Under the pieces are notes generated by a model. The model was not told the origin of the DNA. It made no database searches and was given only the letters and a program-made list of their open reading frames with translations. A stretch of 64,000 nucleotides of DNA, taken from assembly GCA_024734495.1 (NCBI GenBank), contig JALMQS010000085.1:14050048-14114047 (forward strand), read 5' to 3'. Positions 35,268 through 48,045 of this stretch are shown here, piece by piece; positions within the stretch are counted from its first letter, which is position 1, and each line of letters opens with the position of its first letter. A program made the translations under genes and the position numbers. The stretch comes from Forficula auricularia. Its lineage: Eukaryota; Arthropoda; Insecta; Dermaptera; Forficulidae.

Positions 35268-35817
35268 TTGAGGCCGGACTTTTTTTATATACAAAAAAAA
35301 TTGAGCTCTCTTTTTCTAAAAACTTGACTTATTTCAGGTTCTAGGCATCGCCATCGGATTGGAATAAAAAAGGTGGTGTCATAAGTTAAGGAATTTATTA
35401 CAGTTTAATAAGAAATAAATTGTTACATTTTGTACACACATTTTTTGATATATGAAAAAAAATACGACCATAAGCAATCTTTGTAATTTTAAGATATTGG
35501 AAATAAACTGTACCTAATGTTTAATTCTAAATTTATGTATTAAATTAAATTAAATTTATTGAGAAAGATAAAAATAAAATGTAAGATAAATTTGAAAAAT
35601 AATGAAATTATTCTTTGTCTTAAAATTACAAAGTTTGCTTATGTTCGTATTTTTTTTCCATATATCAAAAAATGTGTGTACAAAATGTAACAATTTATTT
35701 CTTATTAAACTGTAACAAATTCCCTAACTTATGACACCTTTTTTTATTCCAATCCGATGCCTAGAACCTGAAATAAGTCAAATTTTAGAAAAAGGTGGCT
35801 CGATTTTTTGTCCTCAA
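35268..35817. mobile_element. Long-TIR element (550 bp)
   Basis: About 190 bp at each end are inverted copies (35315-35500 versus 35620-35800), with TTGAGG at the extreme ends. The centre is AT-rich. No transposase frame or defined target duplication. It differs from the foldback group in lacking the CTGANGA motif and a one-sided tail. Confidence 0.65.
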
Positions 35818-36035
35818 GGTAGTAAAATTATATAAGAAATTTTTAACAGTGTACTACTACACCTTTTCAATGTATATTTCAGATATGCCCGATTGTATTT
35901 CAGAATTCTCAATTTTGTATATTAAAAAATCACAAATGTATTTTTGAAAATATCAATTGTTTAGTTATTAGTTGTTTCTATATGTTTATTTTCTGAAATA
36001 CAATGGAGATTTTCTGAAATTCAAGCGAGATTTTC

Positions 36036-36730
36036 TAATACGATTTGGATGAAATTCTACGGGTTAGGGTTTTGGTATTGACAATTCGATCTGTCACGGT
36101 TTCATCTTCTGCTAAGTTGTTTTTGATGGGTTTTTTGTTAATTGAAATAATTATTCACAGGTGGTTGTCTCGATAAAAATCTATAATTACATTTTTATTC
36201 AATTTCATTTTAATAATTAATTGGTTTTTTAATTTTATATCTCACTAATAATTCATTACAAATATTATTATATTAAATTGAAAGTTTTGCCAGCTGCAGA
36301 AACGGACTGAAGACATTATCTGAAATACGAGAAGATCAAGGCGGTCAGTGAAATTGAGGATGTAATCTCCGAGCTGCAATTATAAATATGCGCTGGTATG
36401 TAAAATAATTGGTATCAACGAGACTATAGTATTCATTAGGGCTTTGCCGAACTCTTCGAACACGTCTATTGAGAGGACGATAAAGGTGTGTCTTCTACAG
36501 GAGCCAATTTATTGTTATAGCAGCACAAAGACATCACTGCTTGCCTTGGTCATACAGTCTCCTACAGATATTAATTTATGAAACTGGCAAGACACTTGCC
36601 TCCTTCAATATTGATTATATTCGACGTGCATAATTTTGTGGTACTAATGAAGTGATTAAAAACCAATAGTAATATATCACTTTGAACTAAAGCAAAAAAT
36701 TACCGAGCAACCCTCGGTGTCCCAGGTACT
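36036..36730 (+). mobile_element. R690 family, copy D (internally replaced)
   Basis: The left part matches the family from ATTTGGATGAAATTC onward, including CACGGTTTCATCTTCTGCTAAG. The right end is ATTACCGAGCAACCCTCGGTGTCCCAGGTACT. The middle (about 36275-36690) is unlike other copies; a + frame at 36277-36384 reads like coding sequence with one stop (KLKVLPAAETD, then HYLKYEKIKAVSEIEDVISELQL), of unknown origin. Confidence 0.65.
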
Positions 36731-36847
36731 AATGTTTAATTGATTAAATTTACACTATTTATTTATTTTATGTGACGAAATAAACCCTTTAATTTATAAA
36801 ATTTAAATTCTACTTAAGTCAATTAAGTTTTGGAATAATTTTTAATA

Positions 36848-36917
36848 TTTTTTTCTTTTTTTGTTGCAGGTAAGATTCAACTTCTCAAAAGTGCTACTTC
36901 ATCACACAGTAGTAAGT
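36848..36917 (+). other. Candidate recursive splice site or microexon
   Basis: A long pyrimidine tract (36850-36866) runs directly into GCAG|GTAAGA, with the junction at 36869/36870. This is the fused 3'/5' splice-site signature of ratchet sites in long introns. 42 bases downstream is CAGTA|GTAAGT, a strong 5' splice site that would define a 42-nt RS exon (36870-36911). It could also be chance in a T-rich genome. Confidence 0.4.
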
Positions 36918-38087
<1,170 letters not shown>

Positions 38088-38183
38088 TACCATTAACTAA
38101 GAATAAAAAATTGGATAAAATTACGAGGTGTTTTTTTTTTGTGAAACCCACCTCGCAATTTTACCCACTTTTTTATTATTATA

Positions 38184-39109
38184 TAAGGTGTACAAATAAG
38201 TTTCCGCCGTTTGACAAAGCTGGTCCCACCAGTAAGTTATGATTAAAATTGTCAGAATTAAAACTTAATTATCGTAAGGTTGTATATTTGTTAACAAAAT
38301 AACCTTGAAATCTTAGTGAATTTTCATCAGTATATTATATTTTTTTGTGTGCGAAAATGTCGAGTTTTGAGCCGAATAAGCGTCATTTGCGGGAGCTTTT
38401 GATTTACTTCTTCAAATTTGAAAAAATCTGCAGCTGAGGCGCATCGATTGCTTGGAGAAGCATATGGTGAGGCTGCTTTAAGTGAGAGAGGTTGACGTGA
38501 GTGGTTTCAAAAGTTTAAGAAGGGTGAATTCGACATCGAAGATAAAGAACGTCCCGGAAGGCCGAAAGTGTACGAAGACGCGGAATTGAAAGCATTATCA
38601 GACTAAGATTCGTGCCAAACGCTAGAAGAACTTGCACATACATTAGGAGTGACTCAAAAAGCAATTTCACATTGGTTGAAATCATTGGGAATGATTCTAA
38701 AACAAGGAAATTGGGTTCCATATGAACTGACGCCGAGAAACGTTGAATGCCGATTTTTCACAAAACTGGTCAAAACCTTTTTGGAAACACTCAATTGGGA
38801 AGTTTTATCCCACCCGCTATATTCACCAGACATTACTCCTTCTGATGTCCACTTGTTTCGATCGATGGCGCATGGCCTGTCTGAGCAGCACTTCACATCA
38901 TATGAAGATACCAAAAATTGGGTCGATTCGTGGATAGCCTCAAAAGATGAAGCATTCTTCCGAAGCGGTATCCGTATGCTGCCAGAAAGATGGAAGAAAG
39001 TAGTGGCCAGTGATGGAAAATACTTTGAATGATACATGTGTAACCAATTTTTTTCATTAAATCCTCAAATTTTGGTGAAAAAACGGCCGAAGCAAAGTTG
39101 TACACCTTG
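38184..39109 (+). mobile_element. irritans-type mariner, deletion derivative (926 bp)
   Basis: Inverted ends share AAGGTGTACAA, with TA flanks (38182-38183 and 39110-39111). AGGTGTACAA ends are typical of irritans-subfamily mariners. About 350 bp shorter than a full element because of an internal deletion, so it can only be moved in trans. Confidence 0.9.
38357..39032 (+). pseudogene. Internally deleted mariner transposase
   Basis: The start region encodes MSSFEPNKRHLRELLIYFF, then a frameshift near 38420-38430, SAAEAHRLLGEAYGEAALSE, two in-frame stops (about 38492 and 38603), and LGVTQKAISHWLKSLGM with WVPYEL at about 38716-38733. The sequence then jumps to FLETLNWEVLSHPLYSPDITPSDVHLF and the normal C-terminus, ending TGA 39030-39032. 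The deletion removes the blocks holding the first two catalytic aspartates (TGDEKW and HDNARPH). The D of PSD-HLF remains. Non-functional. Confidence 0.88.
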
Positions 39110-39166
39110 TATAAAAATGTTTCACCTAGAACCAACACCTATATCCTTAAAAGTTACCATTATCTA

Positions 39167-41455
39167 GTTCTACTAATCCTAAAAACGAATCACATACATT
39201 TTGGTTTCGGATGAATAATATCTTAACAATATAGCTAAACATTTTTTAGTAGACACGTCCGTTGTTTCGTCCATGATTATTGATAAAAATGTTGTGTTGT
39301 CAAGAGATACAATTTACTTTCCTAAAATATGGTCCTATTTTTTCATTTATTATTTTTGGAGTTTATTTATTTTTGTATTTTTGAAGATATCAAATTTGAA
39401 ACGCTGTAATGTGTTATAGGGGGCAATACTTTGAATAGGAATAAGAGAACATATAGAACTAACATTTGTAGCGTTCTCTATCTGTACTTTATATTGATTT
39501 TTTGAAGCTTTATATTTTTTAGGAATGTAATCTATAATAAATGTACTACCTTTGAGATATTTTATGGAATGTTCTAGAAACTAAATTATTTAATGTTAAT
39601 GTATTATTGTACTTTTCAAGCGAAAATGCCCGGTAAATAATACATGTACTGTAATGGCAGCACTGTTCAGGACCCATCACAATAAAATAATGAATGCCTA
39701 TAATGTTAAAAAATTGCTTCCACAGTTCTTTAATTTAATGTAATTTTTATGAATTAAAATTTATCATTAAAATAAATAAATAAATACGAAATATTGACCG
39801 AAGGGGGTAATGAAAGTGTTGGTGGGGAGAGGAGAGGGTCTAAGAGGCGAAGATTCTTGTATAGTCTAGCAAGATGCCTCTATATTTATTTAAAATACTA
39901 GCTTCGAAACCTGTCTTTGTCGGGCCTCTTATTGGCACACTGAAAATATTTATACTTCATGACACTCAGAAAATTCTTCCAAATTTTTCAGTGAAATTTT
40001 AATCTCAATCGGATGAGTAGTTTCAGAGTTAAAGCGTCAAAAAGAAACAAATTTTTCTTCGTAAACATTAGAGAATAGATTTTAATCTTTTGTTTTTTTA
40101 AGTTTTATTGCCGTCATAAAAAATCTTTTGTGAAAAGAAATGAATGAATTGGGCAAGCAATAAATAGAATAAATAAACCATTGGCCTAATGACCTAGTAA
40201 AGAACTAATTTGTTGATAAATAATTCCAAGAAAAGAATCAAAATAAAAATAAAAACACAAAATGCCATTCATAAAAGTAGGTTGGAATTAATTAAATCAT
40301 AATTATCTCCTAAACCATTGCTCCGAACAAAAAAACGTATAGGAACTTTTTTGTAGAGTGTTTTATCCTCTACACATTTTATTTGAACAATTTTTATCTA
40401 TCAGCAATAAATAACAAGATATTTGCATAAAACAAATTTTCTAAACATTTTTCACGGTATCAAAAATTTATCTAGTATAGATAGGCATTTTCAACACTAA
40501 TAATAGTAGCCGAAACTTACGAGGGTTATTAATAAAAGAATTTAATCAATTTTGTTATAAAGTAGAATTGTTTTAGCATAATCCCTGGAGGATAAAGTAC
40601 TTAGCTGCTTCTGATACATTTATATCGACCGGAAATAAATTCATCATACTAGTTTATTATATCTTTATGAGTATCTTGAACTTGATCTTTATCAAAATTA
40701 ATGTTTATCTTTAATTAATGACTGTTCTCATGTTGCCTTAATATGATTAGTACTGTCCTATCTAAATTAATAAAAAATTAGTGTGTATTCTATTATGTGT
40801 ATTTTAATCAAAAGATAATTTAGCAAACATATATTTTTCTTAATAGTTAAAACTTTTCTATTGTCATTTCACTATAAAAAGTGTCATTTAAAATGAACTT
40901 GGCTTTTTTTACTAGCTGAAATGAAGTAAAATGTTAGTAAAAAAACATTAGAAACTCTGGTTCATTAGTGATTTTCATATTTACTATAGAGAGAAAGAAT
41001 CTCATAATGAATAAAAATGGTTGAAACCCTAGTACCAATTTCGTCCTTTTATTGTTTATATTTAAATAAATAATTAGAAGAAACGTTCAAATTCTTAGTT
41101 GAAATAGTTTTTTATAATTACATATACATATATATATATATAGAGTCGTGCTAAACAAGTATCTTATCTTTTATTTTTGTGAAAACTACCTAATATTTTA
41201 TATTTTAAATTTTAAAAAGTTTCTTAAATTTTTCCAAATGTTCTTTTCTTTACTATATAAAATATACTATTTAAAATGAGTTTAGTTTTTTGAAAATTAA
41301 TATTTTATTTTCCCTAGAAATTCTCAATCAAGTTGATAAGGGCTCTTTGTATCAACTACCCTTCAAACAGAGGGTAAAAAAAGTAATTTTTTCGAGATAT
41401 TCCAAAGAAAGTATACTCTTTTAACTCTTTATACATATACTCTTAAATAAGCTGA
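39167..41455. other. Mostly unassigned AT-rich sequence
   Basis: 39893-40080 resembles common arthropod repeat tails (ATACTAGCTTCGAAACC, then an AATCTCAATCGGATGAGTAGTTT-type segment), suggesting a transposon fragment of unknown class. 41190-41300 shares words with 1640-1780. A TA/CATA microsatellite lies at about 41120-41141. No gene. Confidence 0.35.
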
Positions 41456-41975
41456 CGTGTTCTGATGTGGCCGTCCACTTGACTTTACCACACTACCTCC
41501 CCTCACTTATATTTAATAAAATTATTTATAATCATGTAGGGGGGTTAGTTTTTGCATTTTTAGATTACTGTGTGCCAACTGATTATGTATACAAAATTTG
41601 GTTGAGTTTGGTACAAGAGCCTCATTTATTGACCTTACACCCTCCACCCTCCCTCCCCCCACCAATTTTGGGCGGTTAGTTTTTGCATTTTTATACTTCT
41701 GGGGTCGCACTGATCTGGGGTTGCACTGATTATCTATACAAAATTTGGTTTGAGTTTGCTCAAATAGCCTAGATTTTTAATTTTTAACCCCTCCACCTCC
41801 CTTAATTTTTTGGTCGATATGCACCAAAATCTAATCAGCTCTTAATCTCATTGGACCAAAACTACGTGTGAAATTTGGAATTTGGTTTCGATATTCACAC
41901 TAAAAAAGAAGGGAAAAACCACTTTTTGCATTCATGATTACAATACTTGACCATACCCTGTATGGTAAAAGTAAA
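41456..41975 (-). repeat. Dispersed element family P, copy 2
   Basis: Reverse orientation of 30195-30950: begins AATAAGCTGACGTG and ends CTTGACCATACCCTGTATGGTAAAAG. It keeps the internal duplicated CAAAATTTGGTT-GAGTTTG blocks. Internally deleted relative to copy 1. The frames at 41467-41679 and 41522-41710 are artefacts of the repeat. Confidence 0.65.
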
Positions 41976-41984
41976 ATGATTTTA

Positions 41985-42225
41985 ATTTTTTGAAAATTAA
42001 TATTTTATTCTCCCTAGAAATTCTCAATCAAGTTGATAAGGGTCCCCCTTACCTCTCATGGTCGGATTTTTTAAGAAAATAAAGTTTTATTTTTCAAGAA
42101 ATTTTAATTTATTCTAATAGTATATTATATATATTATATACAGAACTCGAATATATTATTTATTTTTATATCTCTCCTAAAAATTAAATTTATGAATCAC
42201 TCCTAAAATAGCTCGCTCTAGTGAT
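41985..42225. repeat. Dispersed repeat, inverted relative of 47.7-kb units
   Basis: Sequence from CCCCCTTACCTCTCATGGTCGGATTTTTTAAG onward is the inverted counterpart of each ~190-bp unit in 47680-48045. Confidence 0.55.
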
Positions 42226-42636
42226 ATTTTGCAAGAATTCGTCTTTAATATACAAACTAGTCTTAGTCTGTCGTTTTGTCCTTCTTTACCGATATGCTTC
42301 GTGAGTTTCCTTCCTCTCTTCTTCGTTGATTGTTGTGATTTCATTAGTTCGGAAAATTACTTCTCATCCTGTTTATAAATCATGAAAGAACAAAGCGACA
42401 TTCATTACCAGTATAGAAATCCGTTTGTATAACGTTTTTTAACCTTGACATGTTGTCAGAATCACCGGAGTCCATCATTGATCTTAGAAATCATAACATG
42501 TATAATTGAAGCCTATAGTTCTTAGTTCGGAAACAGCCCAGGGACATTTAGTTGTATTTTATGGTTCTATCAAATCATTACTCGGTAATTTTTTGATTCA
42601 ATTAAAAGCGATAGATATATTAATATTATTTTTAAT

Positions 42637-43277
42637 GGTAAATCACTCGTATCCATAATAAGCATTAATTAACAGGAATAGCAGGGAATTGGAGAAAAAT
42701 TAAAAACAGAGTTTTTATTGAATGGGTCAGACGTTTCGTCGATTAATTTCGACTTCCTCAGTGGCTCATTCCATCACTCTTTGTCAAAAGACAATTAATT
42801 CCACTACGCGACGAAACATTCTTTAATCTTTTTTATTATTTTAACTACAATACATTGTTGGCTTAGGCCTCAATTGCTCAACAATCTTGAACTTTTTTAC
42901 ACTTGAACAAGTAAAAACTTTAAATCAAAATATTTTCACTTTTAAACAGACAAAGAAAGGATTTTCAATTCAAAAATAATAATTTATATTATATAAACAA
43001 CATATTTTTTGTGAAAAAAATTTTGATTTAAAGTTTTTAATTGTTCAAGTGTAAAAAAAGTTCAAGATTCTTGAGCAATTGAGGCCTAACAATGTATTGT
43101 AGTTAAAATAATAAAAAAGATTAAAGGATGTTTCGTCTCGTAGTGGAATTGTCTTTTGACAAAGAGTGATAGAATGAGCCACTGAGGAAGTCGAAATTAT
43201 TCGACGAAATGTCTGCCCCATTCAATAAAAACTCTGTTTTTAATTTTTGTCCAGTTCCCTGATATTCCTGTTAATTA
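42637..43277 (-). mobile_element. Large foldback inserted in R690 copy E, 12-bp target duplications
   Basis: Arms about 42668-42960 and 43010-43275 are inverted copies; the one-sided tail (42637-42667) is on the left. Perfect direct repeats ATTATTTTTAAT (42625-42636 and 43278-43289) flank it and are single in undisturbed copies. Hammerhead-like motif + 43185-43215: CTGAGGAA, GTCGAA-ATTA-TTCGAC, GAAATG; partner on minus at 42730-42765. A smaller relative is at 52179-52444. Confidence 0.88.
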
Positions 43278-43362
43278 ATTATTTTTAATTTTAAATTCAG
43301 GAAAAAAGGTCGATTTTTAATCGCATCCAAAATAAAATAAAATTGAAATAACACTTAATGTA

Positions 43363-43684
43363 AGTATATACAAATGGATGTTGATGAAGGCAGTCCAAGG
43401 TGGTTGTAAAAAATAAGACTATATCAGTTTTATTATTTTACATTTATTCGATAACTGACGTTTCGGAGATTTACTCTCTCCTTCTTCAGGGTCTATATAA
43501 TTGAGGCCTATATAATTGAGACCCTGAAGAAGGAGAGAGTAAATCTTCGAAACGTCGGTTATCGAATAAATGTAAAATAATAAAACTGATATAGTCTTAT
43601 TTTTTTACAACCACCTTGGACTGACTTCATCAACATCCAATTGTATATTTATACCAGTCCGTCTCCTAAAGAAAAACTTTATCA
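43363..43684 (+). mobile_element. Second foldback inserted in R690 copy E
   Basis: Arms about 43363-43490 and 43510-43645 are inverted copies; tail 43650-43684 begins ACCAGTCCGTCTCC. Flanks ACTTAATGTA (43353-43362) and ACTTAAAGTA (43685-43694) match at 9 of 10. Motifs: minus 43448-43482 and plus 43518-43551, CTGAAGAA, hairpin with 7-base loop, CGAAACGTC. Confidence 0.8.
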
Positions 43685-44424
43685 ACTTAAAGTATATTTT
43701 TGGCAACGTTTACACCCGTTATGGCCATCATCAAGACGTATCACTGGCCATAAAGTTTTGAATGTAATTGCAATTAAAAATAATAGGAGGTTCTTTCGTT
43801 GATCCTTTTAAATCCTGAAGAAAGAGGTACGATCCTTCGAATTGTCGGATTTTTAATAGAATGAAATTGATATTCTCAATTAAATTATTTTCTAGAAAAA
43901 TACCTTTAATTAATTAAATTGGCAAATTCTAATTTATAATAATATTTGTAATTATTTAACAGTGGAATTTAAAATAAAAAAACAATTAATTATTAAAAAG
44001 GAAATTGAATAAAAATCCAATTATACATTTTTATCGAGATAACCATTTAATTAACAAAAAACCATCAAAAACAACTTAGCCGAAGATGAGACCGTGACAG
44101 ATAGAATTGTCAACACAAAAACCCCATAACCCGTGAATTTCATTCAAATCGTTAGAGGCGCTTTCGAAAAACCGATTCTATATATATAAGAATTGCTCGT
44201 TTAATATAATAAATAAGAGTAGATAATAATAATAATAAAATAATTTTTTATGCCTATATTATGACATCGTCTTAAAATCTCAATAAAATTACTTTTACGT
44301 TACGTTTTTTGAATTTTTGAACCTGAAATTCTAAAACTAGAACGTCCAAAATGATAAATGATAAAAATAACTTGTTTGGTTAATCGTATCCATAATTTAA
44401 CTCTTTCATCCTGAAAACAATAAC

Positions 44425-44680
44425 TTATTCTCATTCATGATGAAGTCAGCGTCCATTCCAGGTAATATTGCGTCGAATGTAAAGCGTGGGCTGAGGTCAC
44501 ATCCAGGCCAGCCTGACAAAACAACAGAACAGAACTGTAGGTGCGGCCGCTTAACCGCTTGCTATTCATATCGTTTGCACTGGACAGCCCATTTATTTCA
44601 ATCATTGCCAATTGAGAAGCGTAACAAGAAAGTTTTGGGGGCGCCATGACGTCCCATCCTACCGTTACGAAATCAATTAT
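44425..44680. other. GC-richer islet, possible exon or conserved non-coding element
   Basis: Base composition differs clearly from the surroundings, with GCGGCCGC at 44546 and several CG dinucleotides. Open frames of 70 codons exist on both strands (44437-44649 + and 44435-44647 -), neither with recognisable motifs. CCATTCCAG|GTAATA at 44455-44467 is a weak splice-like junction. No repeat relatives were seen in the window. Confidence 0.3.
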
Positions 44681-45014
44681 GTCAAATGTTCATGTTTAGA
44701 TTTATCTAAAGAAACAATAATTAATCAATATGAATCATCAAGATAATCTATTTATGATTAATAGCGCTATCTTCAGCTTTGATATCTAATTCTGAAGTTT
44801 ATGGTACAACTTCTTAAACTATTAGAAACTGAAATTTGCTCCCCCTGAGACCTCTTCTGGAAGAAAAATCAAACTTAATTAGTTCTGATTCGTTTGGTTT
44901 GTATAACATGGAATCTTCATTTAAGCATATATATTTTAAATAATTTTCGTTAGGTAGTTATTAAAATAAGTTTAAAGTTTAAATACTACTAATAGCCCAA
45001 GCAAATTAGACCGA

Positions 45015-45110
45015 AAAAAGGCCGCGCTGGACAATAAATATTTAGAAACTGGAAATAATTTTAATCGTCGTTAGGCATTTCAAATAAGAATTATATGAGT
45101 TTGCGACGAT
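45015..45110. repeat. Partial copy of the 45.2-kb foldback arm
   Basis: CTGGACAATAAATATT, GGAAATAATTTTAATCG, CGTTAGGCATTT and ATATGAGTTTGCGACG repeat in direct order the left arm at 45240-45330. 45177-45205 holds the inverted copy of 12509-12540. Confidence 0.6.
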
Positions 45111-45224
45111 TCTGGCTGGGTCTAAAAATCACGAAAATTAAAATGCACTACAGAAAAAATAAGAAGAATATATATAAATGCTGGTTTGCAAGTTTTTTTT
45201 TTGGATTAGACTATAATATAGCTC

Positions 45225-45950
45225 ATGCAAATTAGACTTCTGCTGGCCAATAAATATGCATAAGCTGGAAATAATTTTAATCGACGTTAGGCATTTTAAA
45301 TATTAGTTATATGAGTTTGCGACGGTTTCAGGCTTGTGCTAAATTTTTGAGGACCTAAAAAAAAAACAGGAAAATTTTGGATTTCAGATTTTCGTTTATA
45401 GCTCGAAAATCATGCATCCTACAGAAAAATCTCACTCTTACCAAAATATAAGAAAAGAAAATTTTGCGTCGAATAAAGTATAGGTACTTAGAAGTTAAAA
45501 TCAGTTCAGCCATTTAGATACAATCGATCGTCAAAGATAAAAATATTTACCAACTTGGCGGAAAAGTTAATTATGCTCATTAGGTGGTCACAAGAAACTA
45601 GTCTTCGAATTTTTGAGGCGCTGACACCCGTAATAGTTGCCAATTGGCTAAAAATGAGATTGGCAAAATTCCATCTTAATTAAACAACGGTAATCCATGC
45701 CGCATTTGAAGCGAAATTTTGTGCTCTTTCATTTGGATAAAAGTGAAATTTTCAGTAGGACCCATGTTTTTAGTGTTATAAACGAAAATCTGAAAAAAGT
45801 CCAAAATTATCGTTGTTTTTAGGCCCCAAAAAATTTAGCAAGAGCCAAAAACCGTCCCAAACTCATATAATAACTCTTATTTGGGATGCCTAACGTCGAT
45901 TAAAATTATTTCCAGCATATTTATTGGCCAGCAGAAGTCAAATTTGCCTG
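45225..45950. repeat. Foldback, ~190-bp arms
   Basis: Left arm 45225-45420 and right arm 45774-45950 are inverted copies (GACTTCTGCTGGCCAATAAATA, AATCGACGTTAGGCAT, ATTTTCGTTTATA). The spacer is unassigned. Its style (TTCGTTTATAGCTCGAAAA words) resembles the 48731-49358 foldback. No duplications defined. The minus frame at 45877-46059 is arm sequence. Confidence 0.65.
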
Positions 45951-46084
45951 ATCTTTGACTTTTAAACATTTCTAATATGGAATGTGGGATTTTTTTTAGT
46001 TTATAAGCTTTAGCGAAATCATGGGATATGAGTAAAATATAAGCGGATGGTTGCGTCAAAGCAGTCTCTAGACTTATGATGATT

Positions 46085-46414
46085 AAAGATGAGAGTAAAT
46101 AGATATTTTATTTAATGTAGGATTTACTATGAGCTAAGGATACTGGGTCACTTATTTCACATTAAAATTAAATATAAATATAAATAAATATGTTACCTTC
46201 TGTATTTCCTAGAAGATGGGTTGATAGCCCGAAATATATATATTGAAAAAGAAAAAGATTTTTATATCTTTTAATTTTTTAATTTTAATGTAGAAATAAG
46301 TGACCCAGTATCCTTAACTCATAGTAAGTCCATATTAAATAAAGTATCCATATTTACTCTTACTCTTTATTAAAGATGTTTCACCTTGCGCCAACACCAC
46401 AATCTCTACTGATT
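46085..46414 (+). mobile_element. Foldback with 13-bp target duplications
   Basis: Arms about 46085-46180 and 46265-46375 are inverted; tail 46376-46414 begins TGTTTCACCTTGCGCCAACACC. Perfect direct repeats ACTTATGATGATT (46072-46084 and 46415-46427). Motif at 46208-46235: CTAGAAGAT, GGG-TTGATAG-CCC, GAAAT. Arms and tail match the 6781-7102 element, so these are two copies of one subfamily at different targets. Confidence 0.88.
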
Positions 46415-46429
46415 ACTTATGATGATTTC

Positions 46430-47670
46430 TAATAGAAATTTCAATCACATATAGAATAATGTAATAAACATTTTTAAAAAATCTTAGTATAATGGCAAAT
46501 AATTTCAAATTTTGAATCACCCGAACTGCCCAATTTTTCTCTTGTTTACAATAGAAAGGCATCTAAGAATTCTATTACTAATTTTTATAGGAGTAAATCA
46601 AAGAGTGCTTCTTCAGCTTGATTCAAATACATAAACATACTAACCCTAATATTTATATTAAAACTATAATATCTAACATACTAAAATTTGAATATTTATT
46701 CTAAGGATACTCTTTGATTTGCTAATATAAAATTAGCAATTCTTGGCAAGCAATTCTCTAGCTAGAAAGGAGCCAAACTGCCTTCTTGGCTTCTTCCATT
46801 GATCGTTTGGCTCATCCTAAAAAGAACTATTTTCGAATTTTCTTTTTTTTTATTAAGATCTAAATTAGGGGCGAGGCTTGATTTAATTTAAGGACTGCTT
46901 GATAGAGACTCTTGCTATCTTTTATTATCGTTCTGAATGTCTCAACAAAAGTTTGTTTGTCTGTTTAAACAACGAAACGAATTTTCTCTACCCAATCGGG
47001 TATTGACAGATAAAATATTACTAATTAAAAAGACTGATGAGGAAGGTCAAACCTTCCAAACTATAGTAGACTAGTAAAGATTCAAAATATCGAAGATTGA
47101 GCCATCAAAAACAAATATAAAATATAAATAATTTTTTATTTATGTATTTTAAAAATTCAAGTAAAACCAATAATTGATTATTATAATAAGAGCGGTGATA
47201 TGAGAGTGGTATTTATACTATTACTAGTCAAAGATAAATAGGTGAATTTATTATATTTGTTTTATAAATTTATGAGTGAAATCAGAGAAGTAGAAGGCTA
47301 AGTAAATAATAATTTGAATTTTTATTACTATGAAAAATGTTTAGTTTAACTACATATTTGTAATGAATTTGAATGTTGTAATAACTACTAGAAGAAATTG
47401 GAAAAAAATCAAATAACATTTTCAAAATTATACCTTTAATTAATTGAAAAGATTTTGTTTTTCCGAGAGTAGCAGAGTTGTTGATTCATTCAAATCATAA
47501 AACAGTCTAGGATAATAGTTAGGTATATATTAAGAGAAATAAAGAGGTTGTCCTCTGCTTGATGCAAATAAACATACACACATATATATCAGATATATAA
47601 TTTTGATATACACTGAGTGCAAAAAAATAAAACTACTTTTTTACCCCCTTTTCGAAGGGTAGTTGATACA
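46430..47670. other. Unassigned with small inverted repeats
   Basis: 46583-46640 and 46690-46740 form an imperfect inverted repeat around ATCAAAGAGTGC. 47031-47060 has CTGATGAG, GAAGG-loop-CCTTC, CAAAC, a decayed hammerhead-like motif. 47445-47575 shares inverted tail words with 57080-57165 (AGAGTAGCAGAGTTGTTG and AGAGGACA-type words). No gene. Confidence 0.4.
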
Positions 47671-47679
47671 AAGAGGGGA

Positions 47680-48045
47680 GCCTTTGTATCACTTGAGGAT
47701 TTTTGGAGTGGTTCATAAATTTAATTTCTAGGAGAGATATAAAAATAAATATTATATTCGAGTCCTGTATATGGTATAATATTAGAATAAATTAAAATTT
47801 CTTGAAAAGTAAAACTTTATTTTCTTAAAAAAATCCGAAAATGAGAGGTAAGGGGGACCCTTTGTATCAATTGAGGATTTTTGAAGTGGTTCATAAATTT
47901 AATTTTTAAGAAAGATGTAAAAATAAATATTATATTCGAGCTCTGTATATAATTTACTATTAGAATAAATAAAAATTTCTTTAAAAGTAAAACTTTATTT
48001 TCTTAAAAAATCCGAAAATGAGAGGTAAGATTTCTTTAAAAGTAA
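47680..48045. repeat. Two tandem ~190-bp units
   Basis: CCTTTGTATCACTTGAGGATTTTTG and the following ~180 bp recur directly from about 47868 (CCTTTGTATCAATTGAGGATTTTTG), with shared TATTATATTCGAG and AATCCGAAAATGAGAGGTAAG. An inverted relative is at 41985-42225. Confidence 0.7.

Larger units (their letters stand above)
38100..39154 (+). mobile_element. Foldback carrying a mariner between arm and tail
   Basis: A small hairpin at 38115-38170 (AAATTACGAGGTG and its complement) is followed, beyond the inserted mariner, by tail 39115-39154 beginning ATGTTTCACCTAGAACCAACACC. Flanking repeats TACCATTAACTA (38088-38099) and TACCATTATCTA (39155-39166) match at 11 of 12. Without the mariner the element would be about 125 bp. 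Confidence 0.65.
42581..44212 (-). mobile_element. R690 family, copy E, interrupted twice
   Basis: Family sequence resumes in register after each insertion: 42581-42636, then 43278-43362, then 43685-44212. It ends ACAAGAATTGCTCG-type sequence and TTTAATATAATAA. Motifs near 43705-43735 (minus, GTTATGGCCATCATCA) and 43816-43850 (plus, CTGAAGAA) are retained. The far end with the terminal hairpin is truncated just after CTCGGTAATTTTTTGATT. Confidence 0.8.

Noticed and set aside
36277..36384. Protein-coding exon in R690 copy D
   Set aside because: Has an internal stop, no start or splice bounds, and lies within a repeat; noted only as a possible coding relic.
44437..44649. 70-codon frames on both strands as a host gene
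   Set aside because: No recognisable domain and the frames mirror each other; kept only as a GC-rich islet.
47031..47060. Complete hammerhead-like motif with CTGATGAG
   Set aside because: The 3' strand reads CAAAC instead of GAAAC and there is no inverted partner, so it is treated as decayed.
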